64,000 nucleotides of DNA from Arthrobacter sp. NtRootA1 (GCF_019976975.1 NZ_AP024630.1:4030001-4094000), one strand, 5' to 3'; positions 16,607 to 25,675 are shown, counted from the stretch's first letter. Program-made: numbers and translations. Notes: generated by a model from the sequence alone, not told the origin.

Positions 16607-17515
16607 ATGACTGCCAAAATCAGCCTCCGCAATGTCACCAAGCAATTCACGGTCCGGGCTACGAAGTCCACGGCCGCAACGACGCTCACGGCCATCGATT
16701 CGCTAAGCCTGGACGTGCGCGACGGCGAGTTCCTTACGTTGGTAGGGCCAAGTGGTTCCGGCAAGACCACGCTGCTGGACTTGCTCGCGGGTCTCTCAAC
16801 ACCCACGTCCGGCGAGGTTCTCGTTGACAACAAGCCCGTAACGGGTCCCGGTAAGGACCGCGCTGTGGTGTTCCAGCAGTACGCACTCTTCCCTTGGCGG
16901 ACAGCTTCGGCCAACGTGTCCATCGGCCTGGAAGGAACAGGGGCGGACGGCAGGAGATTGAACCGCCGGGAACGGGCGGCGAAGGCCAAGGAGTATCTGG
17001 CGCTCGTCGGGCTGGCCGGCTTCGAGGACCGCTATCCCCATGAGCTCTCGGGAGGCATGAAGCAACGTGTCGCCATTGCCCGCAGCTTGGCTTATGAGCC
17101 CGACGTCCTGCTGATGGACGAGCCTTTCGCGGCATTGGACGCCCAAACCCGCGAGCAGTTGCAGGACGAACTGCTGCGCATCTGGAGGGCAACCGGCAAG
17201 ACGATCGTGTTCATCACGCACGGCATTGACGAGGCCGTTTATCTCGGCGAGCGCGTGGCTGTGCTGAGCGCCCGTCCTGGCCGTCTGAAGGAAATTGTGG
17301 ACATCAACATCCCCGATCGCGACGGCGAGGAGGACATTCGCTCCCACCCGGCCTTCGTCGAGCACCGGCACGGGGTGTGGACGCTCCTGCACGATGAAGT
17401 CCGCCGCGCGCAGGACGCCGGGCACCGGAAGATCCTCCCGGACGGCAGCGCACCGGATGAACCGTCAACCGCCCCCAAAGACGGAACCGTCACCAGTGAA
17501 AGGACTGCGGCCTGA
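16607..17515 (+). CDS. ssuB: Sulfonate ABC transporter ATPase (SsuB-like)
   Basis: The 302-residue ATPase has Walker A GPSGSGKTT at 47-55, the signature LSGGMKQRVAIARSL, Walker B VLLMDEPFAALD and the H-loop FITHGIDEAV. ARPGRLKEI is typical of SsuB/TauB proteins. It starts 2 bp after ssuA. Its stop shares a base with the start of the permease gene (TGATG at 17513-17517). The C-terminal 40 residues are a polar extension. Confidence 0.92.
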   Translation: MTAKISLRNVTKQFTVRATKSTAATTLTAIDSLSLDVRDGEFLTLVGPSGSGKTTLLDLLAGLSTPTSGEVLVDNKPVTGPGKDRAVVFQQYALFPWRTASANVSIGLEGTGADGRRLNRRERAAKAKEYLALVGLAGFEDRYPHELSGGMKQRVAIARSLAYEPDVLLMDEPFAALDAQTREQLQDELLRIWRATGKTIVFITHGIDEAVYLGERVAVLSARPGRLKEIVDINIPDRDGEEDIRSHPAFVEHRHGVWTLLHDEVRRAQDAGHRKILPDGSAPDEPSTAPKDGTVTSERTAA

Positions 17516-18459
17516 TGAGCACCACATTGACCCAGACAGAAACCGCGGCGGCAACGCGCAAAGCAAGCGTCAGGACCGAGCCGGGTAACGCCGTCGGGCC
17601 TTCCGGTACTGCCGCCGCACCCGCCCCCGAGGCTAACGCGCAACGTTCGACGCCGGTCCTCGCCGCAGCGCGCAGGGTTACGGCAGCAGCCGGATCAGGC
17701 GTGTGGAAGTCCGCTGGCATCCTGGCCTTCCTGGCACTGTGGGAATTCGGCCCGACGTATCTGGCCAGCCCCTCCACCAAGGTATTCCTGCCCCCGTTGC
17801 ATGACGTGCTGTTGGCATGGGGCAAGCTCTTTGAAGCCGGCACCATCCAAGGCCACATCGCGGCCAGCCTCACCAGGTCAATCACCGGTTTCGGCGCGGC
17901 GCTCGTTGCAGGTGTGTTGCTGGGACTCCTGATCGCTTGGTACGGACGGCTCAACGCAGTCCTCAACCCCTTGCTGGAACTCTTCCGCAACACGGCCGCA
18001 TTGGCTCTGCTGCCTGTGTTCACGCTGCTGCTGGGCATCGGCGAGGAATCCAAGATCAGCATCGTGGCTTACGCAGCCTTCTTCCCGGTGCTGCTGAACA
18101 CGATCGCAGGAGTGAAAACCGTGGATCCGCTGCTCATACGGGCTGCGCGCTCGCTGGGACTGAACAGTTTCCGGCTCTTCCAGAAGGTCATCCTGCCATC
18201 GGCCGTGCCCACGATCTTTACCGGTATCCGGATGGCCGGTACCGCGTCCATCCTGGTGCTGATCGCCGCCGAGATGGTGGGCGCCAAGGCCGGCCTTGGG
18301 TATTTGATCGTGAACGCACAGAGCAGCTTCCTCATCCCGGACATGTACGCGGGCATCCTCACAGTCTCGCTCCTGGGCCTTGGCGTGAACTTCCTGTTGG
18401 TCGCGCTGGAACGCCATTTCTCGCGCTGGCGGACCGCAGTGGGCGCGGCTGCTTCCTAA
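17515..18459 (+). CDS. ssuC: Sulfonate ABC transporter permease (SsuC-like)
   Basis: The 314-residue permease has about six transmembrane helices after an Ala-rich cytoplasmic N-terminus of ~60 residues. The EAA-type coupling loop reads RAARSLGLNSFRLFQKVILP, the docking site for the ATPase. It matches the SsuC/TauC group of binding-protein-dependent permeases. Start overlap with ssuB shows translational coupling. Confidence 0.91.
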   Translation: MSTTLTQTETAAATRKASVRTEPGNAVGPSGTAAAPAPEANAQRSTPVLAAARRVTAAAGSGVWKSAGILAFLALWEFGPTYLASPSTKVFLPPLHDVLLAWGKLFEAGTIQGHIAASLTRSITGFGAALVAGVLLGLLIAWYGRLNAVLNPLLELFRNTAALALLPVFTLLLGIGEESKISIVAYAAFFPVLLNTIAGVKTVDPLLIRAARSLGLNSFRLFQKVILPSAVPTIFTGIRMAGTASILVLIAAEMVGAKAGLGYLIVNAQSSFLIPDMYAGILTVSLLGLGVNFLLVALERHFSRWRTAVGAAAS

Positions 18460-18510
18460 AACCACCCCGTGGCACTTGCCACAACCCATCACAAAGTAAG
18501 GAAAGAAATA

Positions 18511-19449
18511 ATGACCGTCATTACCGAAACCAAGCTTGAATTCGCCAAGCTAGGCTCCCGCATCGGCGCGGAAATACGAGGACTCGATATCAGTGGAGAC
18601 CTCAGTAAGGACACGATCGCTCAGATCCGGACCGCGCTCAACGAGCACAAGGCGCTGGTATTCCGGGAGGCCAACATCCTCACCGACGAAGCCCAGGTGA
18701 AGTTCGCCAGCCACTTCGGCCCGCTCACGAAGGCGCATCCCACGGTTGCCTCCGTGGAAGGTGAAGAAAACGTCTTGCCGGTGGACAGCGAGAACGGCTC
18801 CGCGAACAACTGGCACACGGACGTTACGTTCGTCGTCAATCCGCCGCAGGCCTCCACGCTGCGCAGCATCGACTTGCCCGCCTATGGCGGGGAGACGCTC
18901 ATTGCTTCCTCCGCTGGGGCGTACCAGGACCTGCCGGAGGAACTGCGCAACTTCGCAGACACTCTGTGGGCCATCCACACCAACGATTACGACTACTCCG
19001 TGCCCAAAAACCTTGAGCACCAGAATGCCGAGGAGCGCCGCAAGGAGTTCACCCGCCTGAAGTTCGAAACCGCCCACCCCGTGGTGCGGGTCCACCCGTT
19101 GACCGGCGAGCGCGGATTGTTCATTGGGGGCTTCGCGCAGCGGCTTCGGATCGTGGGCTTGTCCAACACTGAATCCCGGGACATCATCAGGCTGCTGCAG
19201 GCTTATGTGACGCGTCCTGAGAATGTGGTCCGCGTGAACTGGGAGCCCAACCAGGTTGTGTTGTTCGATAACCGGATCACCCAGCACTACGCCCCGGACA
19301 ACTACGACGGCCAGCCTCGCAAGTTGAACCGTGTGACCATTGCCGGCGACATTCCTGTAAGCATCGACGGCAAGGCAAGCCAGGCCATCCAGGGTGATTC
19401 AAGCACCTACTCGGTGGTGGCCCCGGTCGCTGCCGCGGCAGCTTCGTAG
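18511..19449 (+). CDS. TauD/TfdA-family alpha-ketoglutarate dioxygenase
   Basis: From the ATG at 18511 (good ribosome site AAGGAAAG) this is a 312-residue Fe(II)/2-oxoglutarate dioxygenase. The metal ligands are H102 and D104 (NWHTDV) and the distal H259 (ITQHYAPDNY), with R270 or R274 positioned for 2-oxoglutarate. Relatives release sulfite from taurine or sulfate from alkyl sulfates. It closes the ssu operon and fits with use of imported organosulfur compounds for sulfur. Taurine, alkanesulfonate or alkyl sulfate cannot be told apart here. Confidence 0.9.
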   Translation: MTVITETKLEFAKLGSRIGAEIRGLDISGDLSKDTIAQIRTALNEHKALVFREANILTDEAQVKFASHFGPLTKAHPTVASVEGEENVLPVDSENGSANNWHTDVTFVVNPPQASTLRSIDLPAYGGETLIASSAGAYQDLPEELRNFADTLWAIHTNDYDYSVPKNLEHQNAEERRKEFTRLKFETAHPVVRVHPLTGERGLFIGGFAQRLRIVGLSNTESRDIIRLLQAYVTRPENVVRVNWEPNQVVLFDNRITQHYAPDNYDGQPRKLNRVTIAGDIPVSIDGKASQAIQGDSSTYSVVAPVAAAAAS

Positions 19450-19472
19450 GAGCCCGTATGTGTTGCTGTCGT

Positions 19473-19542
19473 AACCCAACTGAGTCGCAGCTGAGCGCGT
19501 TTTGAACCCTCAAAACGTGCTTAACTGCGACTCAGTTGGGTT
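19473..19542. terminator. Long palindrome between convergent genes
   Basis: AACCCAACTGAGTCGCAG (19473-19490) pairs with CTGCGACTCAGTTGGGTT (19525-19542). CTGAGCGCGTTTTGA pairs with TCAAAACGTGCTTAA inside it with few mismatches, around a 4-nt ACCC loop. The 33-bp stem lies between tauD-like and the aldo/keto reductase and touches the latter's stop codon. It can act as a bidirectional terminator and resembles a dispersed palindromic repeat. Confidence 0.8.
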
Positions 19543-20501
19543 TAAGGGATGTTGCTTCCCCGAGCTGCCACCCATAGGCCATACCACTCGGCGCGGGTCA
19601 TGGCGGCAGCCACGGACGCGGCATCAGAGCAGGCAGCGATCCGCCCGGGATTGGTGGTTCCGAGTACGGGAGAGATCCGCGCCGGATGCCGCATCAGCCA
19701 CCCCAGCAGTACCGATTCGGGGGTGGTGCCTTTCTCCGCCGCGAGCCGCTGAAGCATTCCAGCGGTTGCGGACTCGGCCGGCGACATTTCCTCGGACGGC
19801 GCCCCTGTGTAGCGTCCCTGAGCCAAGGAGCCGTAGGCCTGGAGCTCAATCCCCTTGGCCATGCATAGCTCCACCGTCCCATGGGGAAAGTTGAAGCCCA
19901 GCCCGTCGGCATGGTTGACCAACACGGTGCTTTCCAGCCAGTCCCGTCGCAGCAGGCTCATCTCCAGCTGGTTGGCAACGATGGGCATCTCAAGGCAGTC
20001 CTGCAGGAACTCGATCTGCGCGCCGGACATGTTGGACACACCCAGCTGCCGCACCTTTCCTTCCGTAACAAGCTGCCCGACGGCGTCCGCCACCTCGCGC
20101 GGATCCATCAAAGGATCCGGGCGGTGCAGGAGAAGGACGTCTACGTAATCCGTTTGAAGCCGCTTCAGACTTTCATTGACCCGTTCAAGGATCGCTTCCC
20201 GGCTGAGGTCGTAGTGCGTATCCAGCCCGCGCTCCCCCAGCCTGATCCCGCACTTGGTTTGAAGCAGGATCTTCTCGCGCAGGCCCTGCGAACGGGCGAG
20301 GACTTCCCCAAAGACGGCTTCGGACTTGCCGCTGCGGTAGATGTCAGCATGATCGAACAATTCAATGCCGATACCTTGTGCTGCGTCGATGACTGAGGCG
20401 GCCTGTTCGATCTCGGCGGCACCATAGGACGTACCGTCCCAAGGACCGCCAAGTCCCATGCAGCCGTAGATCAGGCGCCCGCGCCCGTTCGCGTTATTCA
20501 T
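19542..20501 (-). CDS. Aldo/keto reductase
   Basis: The 319-residue protein (ATG at 20501) is an NADPH-dependent aldo/keto reductase resembling E. coli YdhF. The TIM-barrel catalytic tetrad is visible: Asp in ELFDHADIYRSG, Tyr in the same stretch, Lys in ILLQTKCGIR, and His in VDVLLLHRPDP. ISPVLGTTNPGRI near the C-terminus binds the cofactor. It is the gene after the alpha-glucosidase on the same strand with a 33-bp gap, so it may be read through from the sugar operon. The substrate is unknown. Confidence 0.9.
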   Translation of the reverse strand: MNNANGRGRLIYGCMGLGGPWDGTSYGAAEIEQAASVIDAAQGIGIELFDHADIYRSGKSEAVFGEVLARSQGLREKILLQTKCGIRLGERGLDTHYDLSREAILERVNESLKRLQTDYVDVLLLHRPDPLMDPREVADAVGQLVTEGKVRQLGVSNMSGAQIEFLQDCLEMPIVANQLEMSLLRRDWLESTVLVNHADGLGFNFPHGTVELCMAKGIELQAYGSLAQGRYTGAPSEEMSPAESATAGMLQRLAAEKGTTPESVLLGWLMRHPARISPVLGTTNPGRIAACSDAASVAAAMTRAEWYGLWVAARGSNIP

Positions 20502-20534
20502 ACCTGTATTCAATCCAGTTGACTTGCCCGGCGC

Positions 20535-22289
20535 TTACGCGTCGCGGACCACCCAGGCTGTGGTGTCGGCCGGCAGCATGCCGCCTTCCACCGGTCCACT
20601 GCTCACGACGACGCTGCCCGCCGGAAGCGCGAAAGGCTCAGTTCCGAAGTTGGTTACGGTTTCCCAACCGCCCGGACGGCTGAAGTGCAGAACGTCCTGG
20701 TTTCCGGTTTCAACCCATTCGAGTTCCTCGTCGGTCTGAAGTTCCCTGCGCAGGCGCAGGGCTTTGCGGTAGAGCTCCAGGGTTGAGCCTTCACGTCCTT
20801 CCTGCTCGGACACCGCGTAGTTTGCGAACCATTCCGGCTGCGGCAAGTGGGCTTTGCCTTCTCCGAAGCCAAAGGAGGGCCCTTCTGCGGTCCACGGCAG
20901 CGGGACACGGCAACCATCGCGGCCGATCTCGACCCCTGGGTTGCGGTAGAAGGACGGATCCTGCCGCTCAGAGTCCGGGATCTCAGCTACTTCCTGCAGG
21001 CCAAGCTCTTCGCCTTGGTAGAGGTAGGCGGAGCCGGGTAGCGCGAGGAGCAGCAGCGTTGCGGCGCGGGCACGACGCAAGCCGAGTTCGACGTCGAGCT
21101 CTTCCGCAGGTGCGCCGGCCAGCAGCCAGCCTTTGCCGTCCTGGCCCTTTGGCTTGGTGGCCGAGACGTCCTGGGCGGCGTTGGTTCCCTGCGCAACCGA
21201 ACCCCCCTTGGGCAGTCCATAGCGGGTGGCATGCCGAACGACGTCGTGGTTGGAGAACACCCAGGTGGAGGACGCCCCGGTTTCCTTTGCCGCGATCAGG
21301 TTTTCCGTGATGATCTTCCGGAAGGATGGTGCATCGAAGTCGGCCTGCAGGAGGTCGAAGTTGAAGGCTTGGCCCAGTCCCTCGGGGCTGGCGTAGCGGG
21401 CACGACGCGATTCATGGACCCAGGCCTCGGCTACGGCGGTGCGCGGCGGGTTGTACTCGTTGAAGAGCTTGCGCCACTCCGCGTAGACCTCGTGGACTTC
21501 GTCGCGGTCCCAGAAGGGGTGCGATCCGTCCACGAAACCGTCCGTGCCGTGGGCGCGGGCTTCGAGGTCTGCCTTCATCGGCAACGGCTCGGAGAGATCC
21601 TTGGCCATGCCGTGGGCGACATCGATGCGGAAGCCGTCCACGCCGCGGTCGGACCAGAACCGCAGGGTCTTGAGGAAGTCCTCGCGAACCTCAGGGTTGT
21701 CCCAATTGAAGTCGGGTTGCTCCTTGGCAAAGATGTGCATGTACCACTGGCCGGGAGTGCCATCGGGCTCGGTGATGCGTTCCCAGACCGGTCCGCCAAA
21801 CACGGAGTCCCAATCCGAGGGCGGCAGCTCGCCGTTTTCCCCCTTGCCGTCACGGAAGATGTAGCGTTCCCGCGCTGCAGAGCCCTTGGGCGATGCCAGG
21901 GCCTCCTTGAACCATTCATGGCGGTCCGAAGAGTGGTTGGGCACGATGTCGGCCACCAGCTTGATGCCGGCGGCGTGGAGTGCTGCTGCCATCTCATCGA
22001 AATCTTCAAGCGTCCCCAGTTTGGGGTCCACGTTGCGGTAATCATCGACGTCGTAGCCACCGTCCGCAAGCGCTGACGGGTAGAACGGGCTCAGCCAAAC
22101 GGCGTCGATCCCCAGTTCCTTCAGGTACGGAACCTTGGCAGTGACGCCCTTGAGGTCACCGATGCCGTCGCCATTGGAATCGGCGAAGCTGCGGGGGTAG
22201 ATCTGGTACACAGCTGCCTGGCGCCACCAGTTCGGATCAGCCATTCGCTCTGCATCGGTACGGTGTGCCTGAGTGGCGGAAGTGCTCAC
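20535..22289 (-). CDS. Alpha-glucosidase (GH13)
   Basis: The 584-residue enzyme belongs to GH13 exo-alpha-glucosidases/oligo-1,6-glucosidases. It has QIYPRSFADSNGDGIGDLKG at the start, the nucleophile D223 (GFRIDVAHG), the acid E288 (AVAEAWV) and the stabiliser D349 (VFSNHDVVRH). There is no signal peptide, so it works inside the cell on imported maltose, isomaltose, sucrose-like or similar glucosides. It is the last gene of the minus-strand sugar operon. A palindrome resembling the ROK operators lies just upstream at 22303-22315, suggesting its own control point. The start is GTG. Confidence 0.93.
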   Translation of the reverse strand: MSTSATQAHRTDAERMADPNWWRQAAVYQIYPRSFADSNGDGIGDLKGVTAKVPYLKELGIDAVWLSPFYPSALADGGYDVDDYRNVDPKLGTLEDFDEMAAALHAAGIKLVADIVPNHSSDRHEWFKEALASPKGSAARERYIFRDGKGENGELPPSDWDSVFGGPVWERITEPDGTPGQWYMHIFAKEQPDFNWDNPEVREDFLKTLRFWSDRGVDGFRIDVAHGMAKDLSEPLPMKADLEARAHGTDGFVDGSHPFWDRDEVHEVYAEWRKLFNEYNPPRTAVAEAWVHESRRARYASPEGLGQAFNFDLLQADFDAPSFRKIITENLIAAKETGASSTWVFSNHDVVRHATRYGLPKGGSVAQGTNAAQDVSATKPKGQDGKGWLLAGAPAEELDVELGLRRARAATLLLLALPGSAYLYQGEELGLQEVAEIPDSERQDPSFYRNPGVEIGRDGCRVPLPWTAEGPSFGFGEGKAHLPQPEWFANYAVSEQEGREGSTLELYRKALRLRRELQTDEELEWVETGNQDVLHFSRPGGWETVTNFGTEPFALPAGSVVVSSGPVEGGMLPADTTAWVVRDA

Positions 22290-22302
22290 GAAACTCCTTT
22301 GA

Positions 22303-22315
22303 TTTAGAATCTAAA
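22303..22315. promoter_or_regulatory. Candidate ROK operator upstream of the alpha-glucosidase
   Basis: TTTAGA-A-TCTAAA is a perfect inverted repeat, followed by ATTTAT, in an otherwise GC-rich region. It shares TCTAAATTTA with the palindrome at 25651-25675 next to the ROK gene. The site lies 14 bp upstream of the GTG start at 22289. Confidence 0.65.
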
Positions 22316-22365
22316 TTTATATCCCGGACCAGTATGAAACGCTGGGCACGGAAGGTCAACATCCA

Positions 22366-23277
22366 CTAGCCCTTGACGGCCCCCTGTGTCACGCCGGCCA
22401 TGACCCACCTCTGTGTAAAGAGGTACGCGACGATCGCGGGCGCCATCGCCATCAGGTAGGAGGCGAAAGATACGTGGTAGTTGTTGCTGAACTGGGTTTG
22501 AAACAGGTTTTGCCGTACCGGCAGGGTCTGCAGTGCGGGATCGGAAATGATCAGCGACGGCATCATGAAGTCATTCCATGCATAAAGGAATGCGAAGATA
22601 CCCACGGTCGCGCTCATTGGCGCCAACAGCGGGAAGATCAGCTTCCAGAACGTCTGCCATGTTGTGGCGCCATCGATCCGGGCACTCTCTTCCAATTCCA
22701 TGGGTATGGAACGCAGGAATGCCGTGAAGAGCAGCACGCTGAAGCTCAGTTGGAACATGGTGGCCAGGAGGATTACGCCGAACGGGTTGTCCAGCCCAAG
22801 ACGACCGGTGAGCTGGATCTGCGGCAGTGCAACCACCGGGAACGGAATGAACATCGCTCCAAGAAGGTAGAAGAACGAGTACCTGAACAACCGGCGTTCC
22901 CAGTTGCGCACAATCGCGTAGGAGGCGAATGCAGCAAGGACGATGGTGGCAAGGACGGTCCCTGCAGTCACCAGCAATGACATCGCGGCACCCACGGGAA
23001 AGTTCGTCAGGGTCCAGGCCTGGATGAAACCGTCGAGGCTGAAGGGGGCGGGAAATGAGAAGGCGTTGCCATCCACAGCCTGCCCCTGGGTCTTGAAAGC
23101 CATGGACACCGTGACATAGAGAGGAAGCAGGACGGTCACTGCGCACAGGACGAGGACCGTGGTCGCAGGCCAGTTGACCCGCTCGATAGCCGGAGCCGAC
23201 CGCCGTCGGATGTTTGGAACGGTGGCGGTTTCAACGTGGGAGGAGTCCTCGATTGCGAGGGTGGTTTGCTTGGTCAT
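22366..23277 (-). CDS. Carbohydrate ABC transporter permease (MalG-like)
   Basis: The 303-residue protein has six transmembrane helices and the EAA-loop sequence ARIDGATTWQTFWKLIFPLL typical of the MalG/CUT1 family. A basic N-terminal segment of about 35 residues precedes the first helix. It pairs with the MalF-like gene, whose stop overlaps its start by one base (TGATG). The complex imports a di- or oligosaccharide, probably the substrate of the GH13 enzyme downstream. No ATPase gene is present, so a shared MsiK-like ATPase elsewhere is likely. Confidence 0.92.
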   Translation of the reverse strand: MTKQTTLAIEDSSHVETATVPNIRRRSAPAIERVNWPATTVLVLCAVTVLLPLYVTVSMAFKTQGQAVDGNAFSFPAPFSLDGFIQAWTLTNFPVGAAMSLLVTAGTVLATIVLAAFASYAIVRNWERRLFRYSFFYLLGAMFIPFPVVALPQIQLTGRLGLDNPFGVILLATMFQLSFSVLLFTAFLRSIPMELEESARIDGATTWQTFWKLIFPLLAPMSATVGIFAFLYAWNDFMMPSLIISDPALQTLPVRQNLFQTQFSNNYHVSFASYLMAMAPAIVAYLFTQRWVMAGVTQGAVKG

Positions 23278-24191
23278 CAGAGTGCATTCCGTCCGCGAGT
23301 CAGCGAAAGCTGCAGGAGTGAGATAAGGATGGCGACCACGAAGAAGATCGTCGCGTTGGCCATCTGGTAGGCGTAGTCGCCGCCATTGAAGCCGGCAATG
23401 ACAGTCATCGCAATGCTCCTGGTGGAGGTCCCCGGGCCACCGTTCGTCAGCCCCACGATGATGTCGTAAGCATTGAGGAAGCCCTTGAACCCGAGAATGA
23501 TGTTGATGACCACGTAACCGGCCACCAACGGAAGGGTGATCTTCAAGAGCTGCTGGAATTTGCTCGCGCCGTCGATTTCCGCGGCCTCATATACGTCCCC
23601 GGGCACGGCAACAAGGCCCGCGATGTAGATGAGCAACGCCCCAGGTACTGCCTGCCATGCTGTGACAAGAACAATCGCAATCCACGCGAGATCGGGGTTG
23701 GCCAGCAGGCTGCTTTCCAGCCACGGGATCCCTGCCGCAGCACCGACCTCCGGCAGGGAGTTCGAGAACAGGAAGTTGAACACGTAGGCGATGATGATGC
23801 CGGAAACCACCATCGGGATGACGAAGATGGTCCGCAGTGCCGACTTCATCCGGATGCGTGCGGTGAGGCCGACGGCAAGGAGGAAAGCGATCACGTTGAC
23901 CGCGATCACCGTGACGATCGAGAACCCAAAGGTGAACAGATAGCTCTGCAGGATAGCGGGGTCACTGAAGATCGCGATGTAGTTGGTCAGGCCGATGAAC
24001 TCCCAGTCGCCGATCCCGATGGAGTTGGTGAAGCTGAAGAAGATACCGATGATGCCCGGGATCGTGATGGCAAGGGTGAACAGGATGAGGCTGGGTACCA
24101 GGAAAAAGTAGAAGATCGGTTCCACACGGCGCCTGCTGCGTGGCCTTTGGCGACTCTGCCCGGATGTGGTTGGGGTGCTAATGCTGGACAT
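23277..24191 (-). CDS. Carbohydrate ABC transporter permease (MalF-like)
   Basis: The 304-residue protein is the other CUT1 permease, with six predicted helices and the EAA loop EAAEIDGASKFQQLLKITLP. FSFTNSIGIGDWEFIGLTNY near the N-terminus is typical of UgpA/MalF-type subunits. It is 24 bp downstream of the binding-protein gene and coupled to the MalG-like gene. Confidence 0.92.
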   Translation of the reverse strand: MSSISTPTTSGQSRQRPRSRRRVEPIFYFFLVPSLILFTLAITIPGIIGIFFSFTNSIGIGDWEFIGLTNYIAIFSDPAILQSYLFTFGFSIVTVIAVNVIAFLLAVGLTARIRMKSALRTIFVIPMVVSGIIIAYVFNFLFSNSLPEVGAAAGIPWLESSLLANPDLAWIAIVLVTAWQAVPGALLIYIAGLVAVPGDVYEAAEIDGASKFQQLLKITLPLVAGYVVINIILGFKGFLNAYDIIVGLTNGGPGTSTRSIAMTVIAGFNGGDYAYQMANATIFFVVAILISLLQLSLTRGRNAL

Positions 24192-24215
24192 GTTTCTGAC
24201 TTCCTATGTTCTGCA

Positions 24216-25490
24216 CTACTGGCGGAAGGCCAGGCGCGCCCAATCTGCGTCGAGTGTGCGAAGGGTGGATGCAGGGGACGCGCCGAACACGATTGCCTGC
24301 GTGTAGTTCATGATCGGTATGGTGCGCGGAACGAGTACCGACGGGCCCTGATAAACCTGCGATTTCTCGTAGTACTCCACCATCCCCTCGATCCGGGGGT
24401 CCGGAACGTTCGCAGAATCCTTGGTGGGTGTGAAGCCCAGCTGTGATTTGTTGTAGGCATCGATCACCTCTGGCCGGTACAGGTACTCGAGGAAGTTACG
24501 CGCAGCGTCCTTGTGTTTGGATGCCTCTGGAATCCAGGCCGCGAGGTCCACATTGACCCGAACACGCAGGTCCTTGGGGTCCTCGGTCATCGGGAGTGGG
24601 AAGGTTCCGAGCTTGAGGTCCGGGGCGGTCTTGGCGATCTCGCTGAATGCCCACGGGCCCTGCAGATACATGGCCGCTTTGCCCTGAGAGAAAGCGAGAT
24701 TACCGTCACCGTAGGCGCGGCTTGCAGCATCCTTGTTGACGTAGTTCTTTGCGAGCGTCAGCATCTTCTCGACCGGCTGGTTGAAGTCCTTCTGGAATGA
24801 CACCGAGGATTCCGGCCCAACCTCCGTGCCTTCGGCAGCAAGCTTCTTGAAGAAGTCAATGGTGTCCACCTGCCCACCTACGGAGTAGTCAAACCACCCC
24901 TGGGCGATCGTCCAGTCATCCTTCCATGTGGCATAGAACGGCGTCACCCCAGCGGCTTTCAGTGCTTCACACGCCGCGATCATCTCGCTCCAGGTCTTCG
25001 GCACCGCGATGTTGTGCGCAGCGAAGATCTCCTTGTTGTAGATCACCGAGGACGCCATGACTGAGTAGGGCAGGGCACTGGTGCGTCCCGGATAGGAACC
25101 GTACTGGTCCATCAGCGGCTGGAGGTCCTCGCGGACGCGGGAGGCGGCTTGCGTGCCGGACAAGTCGCTCAACGCTCCTCGCTGAACAAAGCGGGACGTT
25201 TCCATGTTGTAGTTTGCAAGCGCGATGTCCGGTGGATTGCCGCGGACGAAGCTTGCGGACACGACGTCGACGCCCGAAGTGTCCAGCACCACCTGGGTTT
25301 TGTCCTGGGAAGCGTTGTAGTCGGCCACCAGCTTGGTCATGAAGCCGATGGCCTCCCGCTTGCTGAAGGTGAAGCGGATGGTCTCTTTACCCGGTTCTCC
25401 GGTACAGCCCGAGAGAAGGCCGGCCAGCAGAGCCAGACCCAGGCCCATCGCTGCCATGCGTTTCTTGCGCGTAGCTTTCACAGACTCCAT
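24216..25490 (-). CDS. Sugar ABC transporter substrate-binding lipoprotein
   Basis: The 424-residue CUT1-type solute-binding protein has a lipoprotein signal (basic KATRKKR, hydrophobic stretch, lipobox LLSGC at about residue 29). The protein is tethered outside the membrane. Motifs typical of family 1 binding proteins include PYSVMASSVIYNKEIFA, GKAAMYLQGPWAFSEI and AARNFLEYLYRPEVIDAY. It is the first gene of the operon binding protein, permease, permease, alpha-glucosidase. The operon faces the ROK regulator across a 235-bp promoter region. Confidence 0.92.
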   Translation of the reverse strand: MESVKATRKKRMAAMGLGLALLAGLLSGCTGEPGKETIRFTFSKREAIGFMTKLVADYNASQDKTQVVLDTSGVDVVSASFVRGNPPDIALANYNMETSRFVQRGALSDLSGTQAASRVREDLQPLMDQYGSYPGRTSALPYSVMASSVIYNKEIFAAHNIAVPKTWSEMIAACEALKAAGVTPFYATWKDDWTIAQGWFDYSVGGQVDTIDFFKKLAAEGTEVGPESSVSFQKDFNQPVEKMLTLAKNYVNKDAASRAYGDGNLAFSQGKAAMYLQGPWAFSEIAKTAPDLKLGTFPLPMTEDPKDLRVRVNVDLAAWIPEASKHKDAARNFLEYLYRPEVIDAYNKSQLGFTPTKDSANVPDPRIEGMVEYYEKSQVYQGPSVLVPRTIPIMNYTQAIVFGASPASTLRTLDADWARLAFRQ

Positions 25491-25568
25491 AGTCCTTTCG
25501 TCTTGCGGATCCCCAGTGGCCGCTATGCCTTGGGGGAAGTGGTCGACCTCAACCTCAACCCGGTTTTA

Positions 25569-25594
25569 GATAGGAGGTAAATTTATGACCTATC
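25569..25594. promoter_or_regulatory. Candidate operator half of the divergent sugar promoter
   Basis: GATAGG (25569-25574) and CCTATC (25589-25594) flank AGGTAAATTTATGA, sharing the TAAATTTA core with the other two sites. It lies between the binding-protein gene and the ROK gene. Confidence 0.5.
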
Positions 25595-25650
25595 GCTAGT
25601 ATTTAGTGAGGAGCACCACACCGTCAAGCTTTTGGGGAAATGCGTCGTCA

Positions 25651-25675
25651 TCTAAATTTATGTACTAAATTTAGA
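25651..25675. promoter_or_regulatory. Perfect palindromic operator before the ROK gene
   Basis: TCTAAATTTA and TAAATTTAGA are a perfect 10-bp inverted repeat around a 5-nt TGTAC spacer. The A/T-rich site, in GC-rich DNA, is 50 bp upstream of the ROK start and lies in the divergent promoter region. It resembles the TTxxxAATTTA-type sites of ROK repressors such as NagC/Mlc. Confidence 0.75.

Noticed and set aside
21231..22076. Long plus-strand frame opposite the alpha-glucosidase gene
   Set aside because: Shadow of a clear GH13 enzyme on the other strand.
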